Below, piece by piece: positions 8,236 to 15,183 of a DNA stretch of 64,000 nucleotides (within the stretch, counting starts at the first letter, position 1; the number at the start of each line of letters is the position of its first letter). This DNA is from SIG589 sp045652465. Its GTDB lineage: Bacteria > Bacillota > Clostridia > Oscillospirales > Acutalibacteraceae. Under the pieces are notes generated by a model, which made no database searches, was not told the origin of the DNA, and saw nothing but the letters and a program-made list of their open reading frames with translations. Where the stretch lies: assembly GCA_045652465.1 (NCBI GenBank), contig JAZRUI010000015.1, positions 1 to 64,000 on the forward strand, in the 5' to 3' direction. The position numbers and the translations under genes were made by a program.

Positions 8236-8766
8236 ATGGATTTTTTAAGCGATGGTTTTTCACTATATGAATTCGGGCAACTTTTTGGAATTCTCATAGC
8301 ACCATTAGGGTTGTTTACCTATTCTTCCAAAAAGCGAGGCTCAATTCTATTTGTTAAGGGAACAACCGATGTGTTGTCCACCATTCAGCAAGCAATTATT
8401 GGAGCATACACCGGTGCTTCACTTACGCTTATTGCCGTGTTCAGAAGTTTTGTTTTTTTTAACAGAGAAAAGAAAAACTGGGCTTCCCATAAATTTTGGC
8501 TGTGGTTTTTTGTTGTTGTTATGGGGGTAACACCGCTTTTCACTTGGGCGGGAATAGAAAGCCTTTTGCCAATGGCGGGAAGCGTTATATCGGTGTTTGG
8601 GTTTTATAGTTTAAACCCGCATAACACACGGGTTTCGGCTCTTTTCGGCCACGGGTTCTGGCTTTTATACGGCATATTTCATCTTAACTATGGAACGATT
8701 ATTTCTAATGTTATATACATAACAGCAGCCATAATCGGGCTTGGTAAAGAGTATAAGGTAAAATAA
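8236..8766 (+). CDS. YgjV-like inner membrane protein
   Basis: A 176-residue membrane protein with about six hydrophobic segments and the YgjV (Imp-YgjV) family pattern: KGTTDVLSTIQQAIIGAYTG, FRSFVFFNREK, and an FGHGFWLLYGIFHL stretch near the C-terminus. The function of this family is not established. The start MDFLSDGF is chosen because AAGGGAGGA sits just upstream; an upstream in-frame ATG at 8206 has no such site. It lies 65 nt after the fusion enzyme and may share its transcript. Confidence 0.75.
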   Translation: MDFLSDGFSLYEFGQLFGILIAPLGLFTYSSKKRGSILFVKGTTDVLSTIQQAIIGAYTGASLTLIAVFRSFVFFNREKKNWASHKFWLWFFVVVMGVTPLFTWAGIESLLPMAGSVISVFGFYSLNPHNTRVSALFGHGFWLLYGIFHLNYGTIISNVIYITAAIIGLGKEYKVK

Positions 8767-8788
8767 AAACCACTCGAATGGACAAATG

Positions 8789-8822
8789 TGACACTTTCAT
8801 TTTATGAAAGTGTCATTTTTTT
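8789..8822 (+). terminator. rho-independent terminator
   Basis: A 12-bp perfect stem TGACACTTTCAT / ATGAAAGTGTCA with a 3-nt loop is followed by seven T. Confidence 0.9.
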
Positions 8823-8826
8823 ATAA

Positions 8827-8866
8827 AAGGAAAAGGGAGAAACTTCGCAAAGAAGTTTCTCCCTTT
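8827..8866 (-). terminator. terminator of the rubrerythrin gene
   Basis: A 15-bp perfect inverted repeat (8832-8846 with 8852-8866, arm AAAGGGAGAAACTTC) lies just after the rubrerythrin stop. The minus-strand tail TTCCTTTTATA is only moderately T-rich. Confidence 0.7.
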
Positions 8867-8883
8867 AGACCTGTTTTTATTTT

Positions 8884-9417
8884 TTAATAGTTCTCTTTTC
8901 TAACCTCGAAGTAGCTTTGCGGATGAACGCAAACGGGGCAAACATTGGGTGCCTTCATGCCAACAATGATATGTCCGCAGTTGCGGCATTCCCAAACGGT
9001 AACCGAGCTCTTTTCGAAAACGGTCTTGGTTTCAACATTGTTTAAAAGGGCGCGATAACGCTCCTCGTGGGACTTTTCGATAGCGGCAACTGCGCGGAAT
9101 TTTGCGGCAAGAGCGGTGAAGCCTTCCTCTTCAGCCTCATCAGCGAAGGTTGCATACATATCGGTCCATTCATAATTCTCGCCTTCAGCGGCAGCAAGCA
9201 AATTAGCGGCGGTGTCGCCAAGCTCGCCGAGCTCTTTGAACCACATTTTTGCGTGTTCCTTTTCGTTCTCAGCGGTCTTTAAGAAAAGCTCAGCAATTTG
9301 CTCATAGCCTTCCTTTTTTGCAACCGAAGCAAAATAGGTGTATTTGTTTCTTGCCTGGCTCTCGCCTGCGAATGCAGCTTGAAGATTTTTTTCGGTTTTA
9401 GTGCCTTTAAGTTCCAT
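8884..9417 (-). CDS. rbr: rubrerythrin
   Basis: Non-haem diiron peroxidase that protects anaerobes by reducing hydrogen peroxide, with electrons from rubredoxin-type donors. The 177-residue protein has a ferritin-like four-helix domain with ExxH pairs EKEH (52-55) and EKSH (114-117) plus further helix glutamates, then a rubredoxin domain with CRNC (144-147) and CPVC (160-163). The start MELKGTKTEKN follows GGAGG; a longer upstream extension has no family similarity. It starts 28 nt after the PAP2 gene stop, so part of its transcription may come from that gene. Confidence 0.95.
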   Translation of the reverse strand: MELKGTKTEKNLQAAFAGESQARNKYTYFASVAKKEGYEQIAELFLKTAENEKEHAKMWFKELGELGDTAANLLAAAEGENYEWTDMYATFADEAEEEGFTALAAKFRAVAAIEKSHEERYRALLNNVETKTVFEKSSVTVWECRNCGHIIVGMKAPNVCPVCVHPQSYFEVRKENY

Positions 9418-9445
9418 TTTTATATCCTCCGTTATTAAAAAATTT

Positions 9446-10366
9446 TTATTTAGAAGGCTTTTTGAGCCTTGAAAAATAAGGGAATGACATAGGCCAAATC
9501 GCGCCCGCGGCAACAACTAAAAGGAAATATCTCAAAAGTCTTGCCAAGCCCTCGTGGGGGATTATGGCCGCGATGGGGGATTTGAGCCCTTCTTTGATTG
9601 CGAAAACAACTATAACGCCCAAAATAAGCTTTAAAATTTGGCCCATGAGCGGAGCCTTTGTTTCAAAATGAGTATAGCGGCTGTCAACAAAATAAACCAC
9701 CGCAAAAGCCAAAACGCAGCCCGTTAGAGTATAGGCGTTTTCATAAGCGTGGGAATAGTTATAGGTGTCGAGCGAGGGGGGAGCAAAAAATTCCATATAG
9801 ATTAGGAATGAGAATGAGAGCATCGCCATAAACGCAATCAGCAGCCACATATATAAAGGCTTTTCCTTTGCCTTAATTATGATGGGGCGCAAAGCGAAGA
9901 TAAGCAGCAGCGCGATAAAGAGCGAAACGATAACATCGGCAGGAGTGTGAACCCCCAAATACATTCGCGAAAACGGAATCATAACGCATAAAATTATGGC
10001 GGCTATTTTAATCCATTTTTTCTTCGCGAAAACCGCGATGCTTCCAAACGAGCCAACCGAGGACTGCGTATGTCCGCTGGGGAAGGAAAAACCGCCTGCG
10101 CCCGAAACGGCGCCTTTAGCGGGGATAAGCGAGGGGTCTTTGACCCAAGGGCGGGGAACGCGGCAAAGAATTTTAAGGAACTGGTTTATAAGCGTTCCGA
10201 TAAAGCCGACCGAGAGAACATAATAGCCTTCATATTTATCAATACACCAAAAAACAAGAAGACCGATTATTATAAAGAAGGTTTCATCGCCCAAAAAGGT
10301 TATGGCGAGGAAAATCTTATCCAGTATAGGCGAGCTTATATCGCGCAAAAGATGCAAAAACTCCAT
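9446..10366 (-). CDS. PAP2-superfamily membrane phosphatase
   Basis: A 306-residue integral membrane protein with the three PAP2 signature motifs in order: a KILCRVPRP stretch, FPSGHTQS, and SRMYLGVHTPADV, which supply the phosphate-binding and catalytic His/Arg residues. Relatives remove phosphate from lipid phosphates such as undecaprenyl pyrophosphate or phosphatidic acid. About eight hydrophobic helices are visible, more than in the minimal family, with a C-terminal membrane region of unknown role. AGGAAGGAG precedes the start. Substrate cannot be assigned. Confidence 0.85.
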   Translation of the reverse strand: MEFLHLLRDISSPILDKIFLAITFLGDETFFIIIGLLVFWCIDKYEGYYVLSVGFIGTLINQFLKILCRVPRPWVKDPSLIPAKGAVSGAGGFSFPSGHTQSSVGSFGSIAVFAKKKWIKIAAIILCVMIPFSRMYLGVHTPADVIVSLFIALLLIFALRPIIIKAKEKPLYMWLLIAFMAMLSFSFLIYMEFFAPPSLDTYNYSHAYENAYTLTGCVLAFAVVYFVDSRYTHFETKAPLMGQILKLILGVIVVFAIKEGLKSPIAAIIPHEGLARLLRYFLLVVAAGAIWPMSFPYFSRLKKPSK

Positions 10367-10393
10367 AGCTCTTCTCCTTCCTTTTATAGGAAA

Positions 10394-10422
10394 ATAATAT
10401 CATAAAAACGCCTGTTTTACAA
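10394..10422 (-). promoter_or_regulatory. promoter of the PAP2 (and rubrerythrin) unit
   Basis: On the minus strand TTGTAA (10422-10417), a 17-nt spacer and TATTAT (10399-10394) lie between the symporter stop and the PAP2 start. Confidence 0.6.
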
Positions 10423-11784
10423 GAGCGGAACAAAATTTTTTCGTGATTTCAGGTAGTCGCGTGTTAGTTTTAGAACGGTTGGGGTTAAAATCAAAACGCC
10501 CAAAAGGTTAGGAATTATCATTAGAGCGTTTGCGCTATCGCAAAAGAGCCAAATGCTATCGTTTTGCGCCAGCGCCGCGGGGATTATCGAGCCTAAAAAG
10601 AGAAAACGATAGATATAAAGGCTGTCGCACCCAAACAAAAACTCCCAAGCGCGGGCGCCAACCGCCGACCAAGCGATAATGGTTGAAAAGGCGAAAAGAA
10701 CAACCGAAATCGCGAGAAATCCCGCGCCAAACCAACCGAAGGTTAGGGAGAAAACATTTTTCATCAGCGCCTCCCCCGAGGTGCGCATAAATGTGCCGCT
10801 ATTTAGGTCGAAAAGGGGACTTGTGAGCGCCGCGAGCGCAGTTAGGGAACACATAACGATGGTGTCGATAAAAACCTGAAAAACGCCTAAAAAGCCCTGT
10901 TCGGCGCAGGGGGAGTTGGAGGAGCCGCTAAAGAGGGTCGATGAACCCATTCCCGCCTCATTCGAGAAAACGCCGCGATTAACCCCAACCTTTAGCGCAA
11001 TTCGAACGCTCGTTCCTGCCGCTCCGCCCGCGATAGCCCTGCCGCCTAAGGCATAGCGGAAAATCGCGCGGAAGGCGGAGGAGAGCCGCTTAATGTTTAG
11101 AAGGATAACCGCCGCGGTGCAAAGGCAATAGAGCGCGACCATAAAGGGAACGATTTTTTCGCTGGCGGCGGCAGCCTTTTTCATCCTGCCCGCCGCGACA
11201 AAGGCGAAAAGCGCGAAAAGAACGCCAACCAAAAGCGAGAGCCCCTTGTTGCCCGAAACCCCCAAATTATCAACCGCCGCCTTGATTTGCGCCGCGTTTC
11301 CGATGCCGAAGGAGGCGATAATGCATCCGAGCGCGAACATAACCGAAAGGGCAGCGCCAAGCCTTTTGCCAACCCCATCGCGAAGATAATATGTTGCCCC
11401 GCCAACCATTTCGCCGCGCTCATTCTTTTGGCGATAGAAGGCGCCCAAGGTGTTTTCGCAATAGGAGGTTATCATACCGATAAAAGCGGCAACCCACATC
11501 CAAAAAATCGCGCCTGCACCGCCCATTATAAGCGCCGAGGCAACCCCCGCAATATTGCCAACGCCAACCGCTTTGCCGAGCGCGGAGCAAAGAACGCTTT
11601 TTTGCGAAACCGCGCCCGCTGCGGCGGTTTTTTCTTTGTCCTCGTTTCTTATATTTTTGAGCGTGCCTATTAGCCAAACCTTGATTTTGGTTATTTGAAA
11701 AAACCTGAACTTTAATGTTAAAAATGCTCCCGAAAGGAGCAAGAGAAGCGTTCCCAAATCGCTTAAAAAACTCAAAAAACCCAC
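10417..11784 (-). CDS. sodium:alanine/glycine symporter (AGCS family)
   Basis: Amino-acid importer driven by sodium. The 455-residue protein has about ten hydrophobic segments and the family landmarks GKAVGVGNIAGVASAL (first conserved region), a GGATYYLRDG loop and GVFSNEAGMGSS in the second half. It begins with GTG (MGFLSFLSD), with a weak CAGG site 8 nt upstream. Substrate is probably alanine, glycine or a similar small amino acid; this cannot be refined by eye. It diverges from the methionine gamma-lyase-like gene, an amino-acid enzyme, so a shared amino-acid theme is possible. Confidence 0.9.
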   Translation of the reverse strand: MGFLSFLSDLGTLLLLLSGAFLTLKFRFFQITKIKVWLIGTLKNIRNEDKEKTAAAGAVSQKSVLCSALGKAVGVGNIAGVASALIMGGAGAIFWMWVAAFIGMITSYCENTLGAFYRQKNERGEMVGGATYYLRDGVGKRLGAALSVMFALGCIIASFGIGNAAQIKAAVDNLGVSGNKGLSLLVGVLFALFAFVAAGRMKKAAAASEKIVPFMVALYCLCTAAVILLNIKRLSSAFRAIFRYALGGRAIAGGAAGTSVRIALKVGVNRGVFSNEAGMGSSTLFSGSSNSPCAEQGFLGVFQVFIDTIVMCSLTALAALTSPLFDLNSGTFMRTSGEALMKNVFSLTFGWFGAGFLAISVVLFAFSTIIAWSAVGARAWEFLFGCDSLYIYRFLFLGSIIPAALAQNDSIWLFCDSANALMIIPNLLGVLILTPTVLKLTRDYLKSRKNFVPLL

Positions 11785-11814
11785 AAATAAAACCTGCCCA
11801 CATTCATTTTATCT

Positions 11815-11850
11815 CCCGCAGTTGACTGCGGGGGTAAAAAGGTATATAAT
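11815..11850 (+). promoter_or_regulatory. promoter with dyad overlapping the -35 box
   Basis: TTGACT (11822-11827), a 17-nt spacer and TATAAT (11845-11850) precede the methionine gamma-lyase-like gene. A perfect 8-2-8 inverted repeat (CCCGCAGT / ACTGCGGG, 11815-11832) covers the -35 element and could be an operator. Confidence 0.75.
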
Positions 11851-11886
11851 ATCCATTGTTAAATTTATGAAAAATGAGGGCGAAAA

Positions 11887-13161
11887 ATGCAGGATATGTA
11901 TTCGGTTTTCGGCATCGCGGATGGCGTTAAAGCGGTTTGCGAAAAGGCGCTCGAAACCCAAAAAGAAATCTTTAAGTCGATTGATGAAATCGCGGAATAT
12001 AATCAGTGCAAGGTGTTGGCGGCGATGCAAAAGAATCGCGTTGCGGCAACCCATTTTGCGGCATCCTCGGGTTATGGCTATGATGATTTCGGCCGCGATA
12101 CCTTAGAAAAGGTTTATGCCGACTGTTTCCGTGCCGAGGCGGCGCTCGTTCGCCCGCAAATAACCTGCGGAACCCATGCGCTCGCAATCGCGCTTTCGGC
12201 AAATCTTCTCCCGGGAGATGAGGTGCTTTGCCCCGCAGGCAAACCTTATGACACTCTCGAGGAGGTTATCGGAATTCGCCCCTCGCCCTGCTCCCTCGCG
12301 GAATATGGCGTTACCTATCGACAGGTTGATTTATTGCCCGATGGCGGCTTTGATTATGATGCCATCCGCGCGGCAATAAACGAAAAAACCAAGCTTGCCG
12401 AGATTCAGCGCTCCAAGGGTTATGACACCCGCCCATCCTTCTCGGTTGAGCAAATCGGCGAGCTTATCTCCTTCATCAAGAGCATAAACCCCAACATCAT
12501 TTGCATGGTTGATAATTGCTACGGCGAGTTCACCGAAAAACAAGAGCCCACCGAGGTTGGCGCCGATATGATTGTTGGCTCTTTAATCAAAAACCCCGGC
12601 GGCGGTCTTGCCCCCTCGGGAGGATATATTGCGGGCAAAAAGCAATGCATCGACCGCTGCGCTTATCGCCTCAGCGCCCCGGGTCTCGGTCAAGAGGTTG
12701 GCGCAAACTTTGGTATTATGACTGCACTCTATCAAGGCTTTTTCTTATCCCCAACCGTTACTGCCGCGGCAGTTAAGGGCGCGGTTTTTGCCGCAGGAGT
12801 TTATGAGAGCCTCGGTTTCTCCGTAATCCCGCAGGCGAGCGAAACCCGCCATGATATAATTCAGTCGATTGTTTTGGGCAGCGAGGATAAAATGCTCGCG
12901 TTTTGCCGCGGAATTCAGGCCGCAGCGCCCGTTGATAGCTTTGCGACTCCCATCGGCGCTCCGATGCCCGGCTATGATTCGCCCGTTGTTATGGCGGCAG
13001 GCGCATTTGTTCAAGGCTCCTCGATTGAGCTCTCGGCGGATGGCCCCATCCGCGAGCCCTATGCGGTTTATTATCAAGGAGGACTCACCTGGCCTCATGC
13101 CAAACTCGGCGTTATCCTCTCGCTTCAAAAGCTCTATGAAGCCAATTTAATCGAACTGTAA
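11887..13161 (+). CDS. methionine gamma-lyase-like PLP enzyme (YnbB family)
   Basis: Fold-type I PLP enzyme of the Met_gamma_lyase family (PF06838; older name aluminium resistance protein), 424 residues. Landmarks are RPQITCGTHALAIAL near residue 95, MVDNCYGEFTE (PLP-ring Asp) near 208 and GSLIKNPGGG near 231-240, whose Lys (about 235) should bind PLP. Members are thought to act on sulfur amino acids or related amino acids; the exact reaction is uncertain. GAGGG precedes the ATG, and a strong terminator follows, so it is monocistronic. Confidence 0.88.
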   Translation: MQDMYSVFGIADGVKAVCEKALETQKEIFKSIDEIAEYNQCKVLAAMQKNRVAATHFAASSGYGYDDFGRDTLEKVYADCFRAEAALVRPQITCGTHALAIALSANLLPGDEVLCPAGKPYDTLEEVIGIRPSPCSLAEYGVTYRQVDLLPDGGFDYDAIRAAINEKTKLAEIQRSKGYDTRPSFSVEQIGELISFIKSINPNIICMVDNCYGEFTEKQEPTEVGADMIVGSLIKNPGGGLAPSGGYIAGKKQCIDRCAYRLSAPGLGQEVGANFGIMTALYQGFFLSPTVTAAAVKGAVFAAGVYESLGFSVIPQASETRHDIIQSIVLGSEDKMLAFCRGIQAAAPVDSFATPIGAPMPGYDSPVVMAAGAFVQGSSIELSADGPIREPYAVYYQGGLTWPHAKLGVILSLQKLYEANLIEL

Positions 13162-13164
13162 ATA

Positions 13165-13196
13165 AAAAAGAACTCCCAAATGGGAGTTCTTTTTGT
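13165..13196. terminator. bidirectional terminator
   Basis: Stem AAAAGAACTCCCA / TGGGAGTTCTTTT with a 2-nt loop and T/A tracts on both sides serves the convergent genes. Confidence 0.88.
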
Positions 13197-13200
13197 TTTG

Positions 13201-13413
13201 TTATTTTAAGGGTGGCCATTTTTGCCAATCACTGCAGGTGGAGGTTGGTGACATGGGGTGGTTTTTAAATCCTCCGCGCGGGATAATGCATTTATATTGT
13301 GTGGTTGCGCTTTCAACCTTTGCCCAGCTGCCCCAATAATCGGTCTCGCGGGGGCCTGCCCAAAATGCGCAGGTTGCGCACCTTTTCCAGCTGTTGGGAT
13401 ATAGTGCCGACAT
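13201..13413 (-). CDS. small Cys-containing protein, function unknown
   Basis: A 70-residue soluble protein with a CATC pair (about 12-15), a Cys in YKCIIPRG (about 42) and a late Cys in TSTCSDW (about 60), together with several Trp residues. Four cysteines in this spacing suggest a small metal-binding or ribbon fold, though this is inference. The reading frame is supported by GGGAGGAAACAAAATG at the start and a consensus-like promoter upstream. I recall similar small proteins in clostridial genomes but no established role. Confidence 0.7.
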   Translation of the reverse strand: MSALYPNSWKRCATCAFWAGPRETDYWGSWAKVESATTQYKCIIPRGGFKNHPMSPTSTCSDWQKWPPLK

Positions 13414-13449
13414 TTTGTTTCCTCCCTAATAAGTTTTAACTTTAGAAAC

Positions 13450-13478
13450 ATTTTAACACATAAACCCTTTTGAGGCAA
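13450..13478 (-). promoter_or_regulatory. promoter of the small Cys protein
   Basis: On the minus strand TTGCCT (13478-13473), a 17-nt spacer and TAAAAT (13455-13450). It begins exactly after the stop of the neighbouring pseudogene. Confidence 0.6.
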
Positions 13479-13905
13479 TTAAATTTCTATAATTATTTTG
13501 CCCCTGCGCTTGGCAATTTCTTTAAACTTTGCTGCGCCGCCAAAGGTGTGTGTCATATATGTAACCACATAATCCGAGCGCTCTATCATCCAACGGTTTC
13601 GTTTGTCAATGGCGAATCGTCGGGGAACACTTGATAGTGCTTCAGGGTATTCGGTATTTGAAAAATCCAGCGTTTCCCACTCGTTTTTCTTTGTTGGCAT
13701 ATATGCAAGCGCTATAGAAAAACGGATATGAGGATATAGGGGAGCTATTTGGGAAAGGGCATCCAACCATACTGTCGAAGTGCCCTTGGTTGCCAACATA
13801 AAATTTATCGACATTTTTGCTTTCAATTAAATCTATAATAGTGTCATAAATTTTCTGCCTTATTTTGTCATCAGCATTCCTATGACCAAAAAATGTGCAA
13901 ATCAT
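13479..13905 (-). pseudogene. frameshifted SLOG-family (DUF1273/YpsA-like) gene
   Basis: Two overlapping frames together rebuild one family. The N-terminal part (from 13905) reads MICTFFGHRNADDKI and KFYVGNQGHFDSMV, the nucleotide-binding SLOG start. The C-terminal part (to 13479) continues in another frame with LDALSQIAPLYPHIRFSIAL, a LAYMPTKKNEWE stretch, a RRFAIDKRNRWMIERSDYVV region and THTFGGAAKF. The switch lies near 13766, consistent with loss of 2 nt or gain of 1. Both halves keep good similarity, so the lesion is recent, a sequencing error, or a programmed shift. SLOG proteins bind nucleotides or their derivatives; this protein's role is unknown. The preceding GAGG and promoter are intact. 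Confidence 0.75.
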
Positions 13906-13921
13906 AACCTCGCCAATATAT

Positions 13922-13936
13922 GGGGATTATATCCCC
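13922..13936. promoter_or_regulatory. 15-nt operator-like palindrome
   Basis: GGGGAT-TAT-ATCCCC lies at the predicted transcription start of the SLOG gene. A second pair, ATAACCCC (13952-13959) and GGGGTTAT (13981-13988), flanks the space up to the XRE gene start. These look like sites for the divergent XRE regulator. Confidence 0.55.
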
Positions 13937-13948
13937 TTAATATTTGAG

Positions 13949-13977
13949 ATTATAACCCCCATAATAAGTCTTGTCAA
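13949..13977 (-). promoter_or_regulatory. promoter of the SLOG-family gene
   Basis: On the minus strand consensus TTGACA (13977-13972), a 17-nt spacer and TATAAT (13954-13949). Confidence 0.8.
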
Positions 13978-13986
13978 GGAGGGGTT

Positions 13987-14190
13987 ATGATGATAGTTTT
14001 TAATAAGCTATGGGAAACCATGAACAAAAAAGGCGTTTCAACATATTTCTTGCGCGAAAAATGCGGAATTGACAGCAAAACAATTCGCCGATTAAAAGCC
14101 AATGAAAATATTGAAACCAAAACCCTCGATAAAATTTGTTGTGTGCTTGATTGCAAAATTGAGGATATAATGGAGCATATTAAAGAATAA
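13987..14190 (+). CDS. small XRE-family regulator (YozG-like)
   Basis: A 67-residue single-domain helix-turn-helix protein of the Cro/CI type, with STYFLREKCGIDSKTIRRLK as the HTH and DKICCVLDCKIEDIMEH as the typical C-terminal helices of the YozG group. It is divergent from the SLOG pseudogene, and inverted repeats lie in the 80-nt gap, so it probably controls both itself and that gene. AAGGAGGGG lies directly upstream; ATG at 13990 is an alternative start with slightly better spacing. Confidence 0.85.
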   Translation: MMIVFNKLWETMNKKGVSTYFLREKCGIDSKTIRRLKANENIETKTLDKICCVLDCKIEDIMEHIKE

Positions 14191-14219
14191 AAAACCTCCC
14201 TCATTTGAGGGAGGTTTTT
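14191..14219. terminator. bidirectional terminator
   Basis: Perfect stem AAAACCTCCCTCA / TGAGGGAGGTTTT with a 2-nt loop lies between the convergent XRE and GH130 genes. Confidence 0.9.
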
Positions 14220-14226
14220 GTTTTGA

Positions 14227-15180
14227 TTAGATTTGATCAAGGCAAGCCTGAACGAGCTCGGAGAGCGAGCCGGTTGCAAGGCAGATGTACTTATCAGTGC
14301 CGCCGTAGTAAAGACGGATTTGATCCTTATCGTAGTCAGCAATAGCGCCGCAAGCGAAGCAGGTGTTATCCGAGTTACCATGGAGCTCATACCACTCTTC
14401 GGGTCCTAAAATATAGCTGTTGGTCTTGCCGATAACCTTCCAGGGCTCTTCGAGGTCTAAAAGGATAGCACCGAGATAATACTGGTCGCCACCTGCGGGG
14501 TCGAAAACGCCGTGAACGATGGTGAGCCAGCCCTTGTCGGTCTTAATCGGAGGAGTGGGGCCCATCTTCTGGCTGTTCCAGAAACGGTAGCCGTGAGCAA
14601 TAACGGGCTTGAACTCGCCCCAATGAACGAGGTCCTCACTGGCGGAAATCCAAATGTCGCCTGCCGAGGTGGGAGTCGAGGGACGGTCGAGCTTATAATA
14701 TTTGCCGCCAATCTTCTCGGGGAAGAGCGATGCGCCGCGGTTAGACGGAGCGGTGATGGCGGTAACAGGGGTGTAGGTTTCGAAATCCTTGGTGTAGCCG
14801 AGGTATCCGAGCGGAGTGCCGAAGCCGTGAACCATAACGGGTGTTACCATGTAGTAGGTATCATCGATTTTGGTTGTGCGGTTGTCGATGAAGTGGTGGA
14901 AAAGCTCGTTGGGATACTGGGTATCATCAAGCTTTATGAAATCTTCATCGCTGAGCTCGAAATGGATGCCATCCTTACTGCGGGCGATGCGGGTTTGACC
15001 AACATCGCGACCGTAGCCGCGGGTTGCGGCATGGTCAACAACCGAGATAAGAAGAATGGTCTCATCGCCATACATAACGGGCGAGGGATTATAAAGCTGA
15101 GCAACACCCGGGAAATCCTTAACATCAAGGATGGGGTTGTTTTCATAGCGCTTAAAAATCTTAGTTGCGTCTCTTTTCAT
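14227..15180 (-). CDS. GH130-family glycoside phosphorylase/hydrolase
   Basis: A 317-residue five-bladed beta-propeller enzyme of GH130, a family of mainly beta-mannoside phosphorylases. Recognisable blocks are NPSPVMYGDETILL, QTRIARSKDGIHFE, FIDNRTTKIDDTYYM (the Asp of this block corresponds to the family general acid), GASLFPEKIGGKYY and MGPTPPIKTDKGWL. There is no signal peptide, so it works in the cytoplasm on imported oligosaccharides. It starts 3 nt after the GH123-like gene and is translated as its partner. Exact linkage (mannosyl-GlcNAc, mannobiose or other) cannot be set from sequence. AT-rich leader ATAAAAA provides only a weak ribosome site. Confidence 0.88.
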   Translation of the reverse strand: MKRDATKIFKRYENNPILDVKDFPGVAQLYNPSPVMYGDETILLISVVDHAATRGYGRDVGQTRIARSKDGIHFELSDEDFIKLDDTQYPNELFHHFIDNRTTKIDDTYYMVTPVMVHGFGTPLGYLGYTKDFETYTPVTAITAPSNRGASLFPEKIGGKYYKLDRPSTPTSAGDIWISASEDLVHWGEFKPVIAHGYRFWNSQKMGPTPPIKTDKGWLTIVHGVFDPAGGDQYYLGAILLDLEEPWKVIGKTNSYILGPEEWYELHGNSDNTCFACGAIADYDKDQIRLYYGGTDKYICLATGSLSELVQACLDQI

Positions 15181-15183
15181 TTT

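Noticed and set aside
13206..13478. A 90-codon alternative frame over the small Cys protein
   Set aside because: The other frame has a clear GGGAGG site, promoter spacing and conserved-looking Cys; this one would start inside the promoter.
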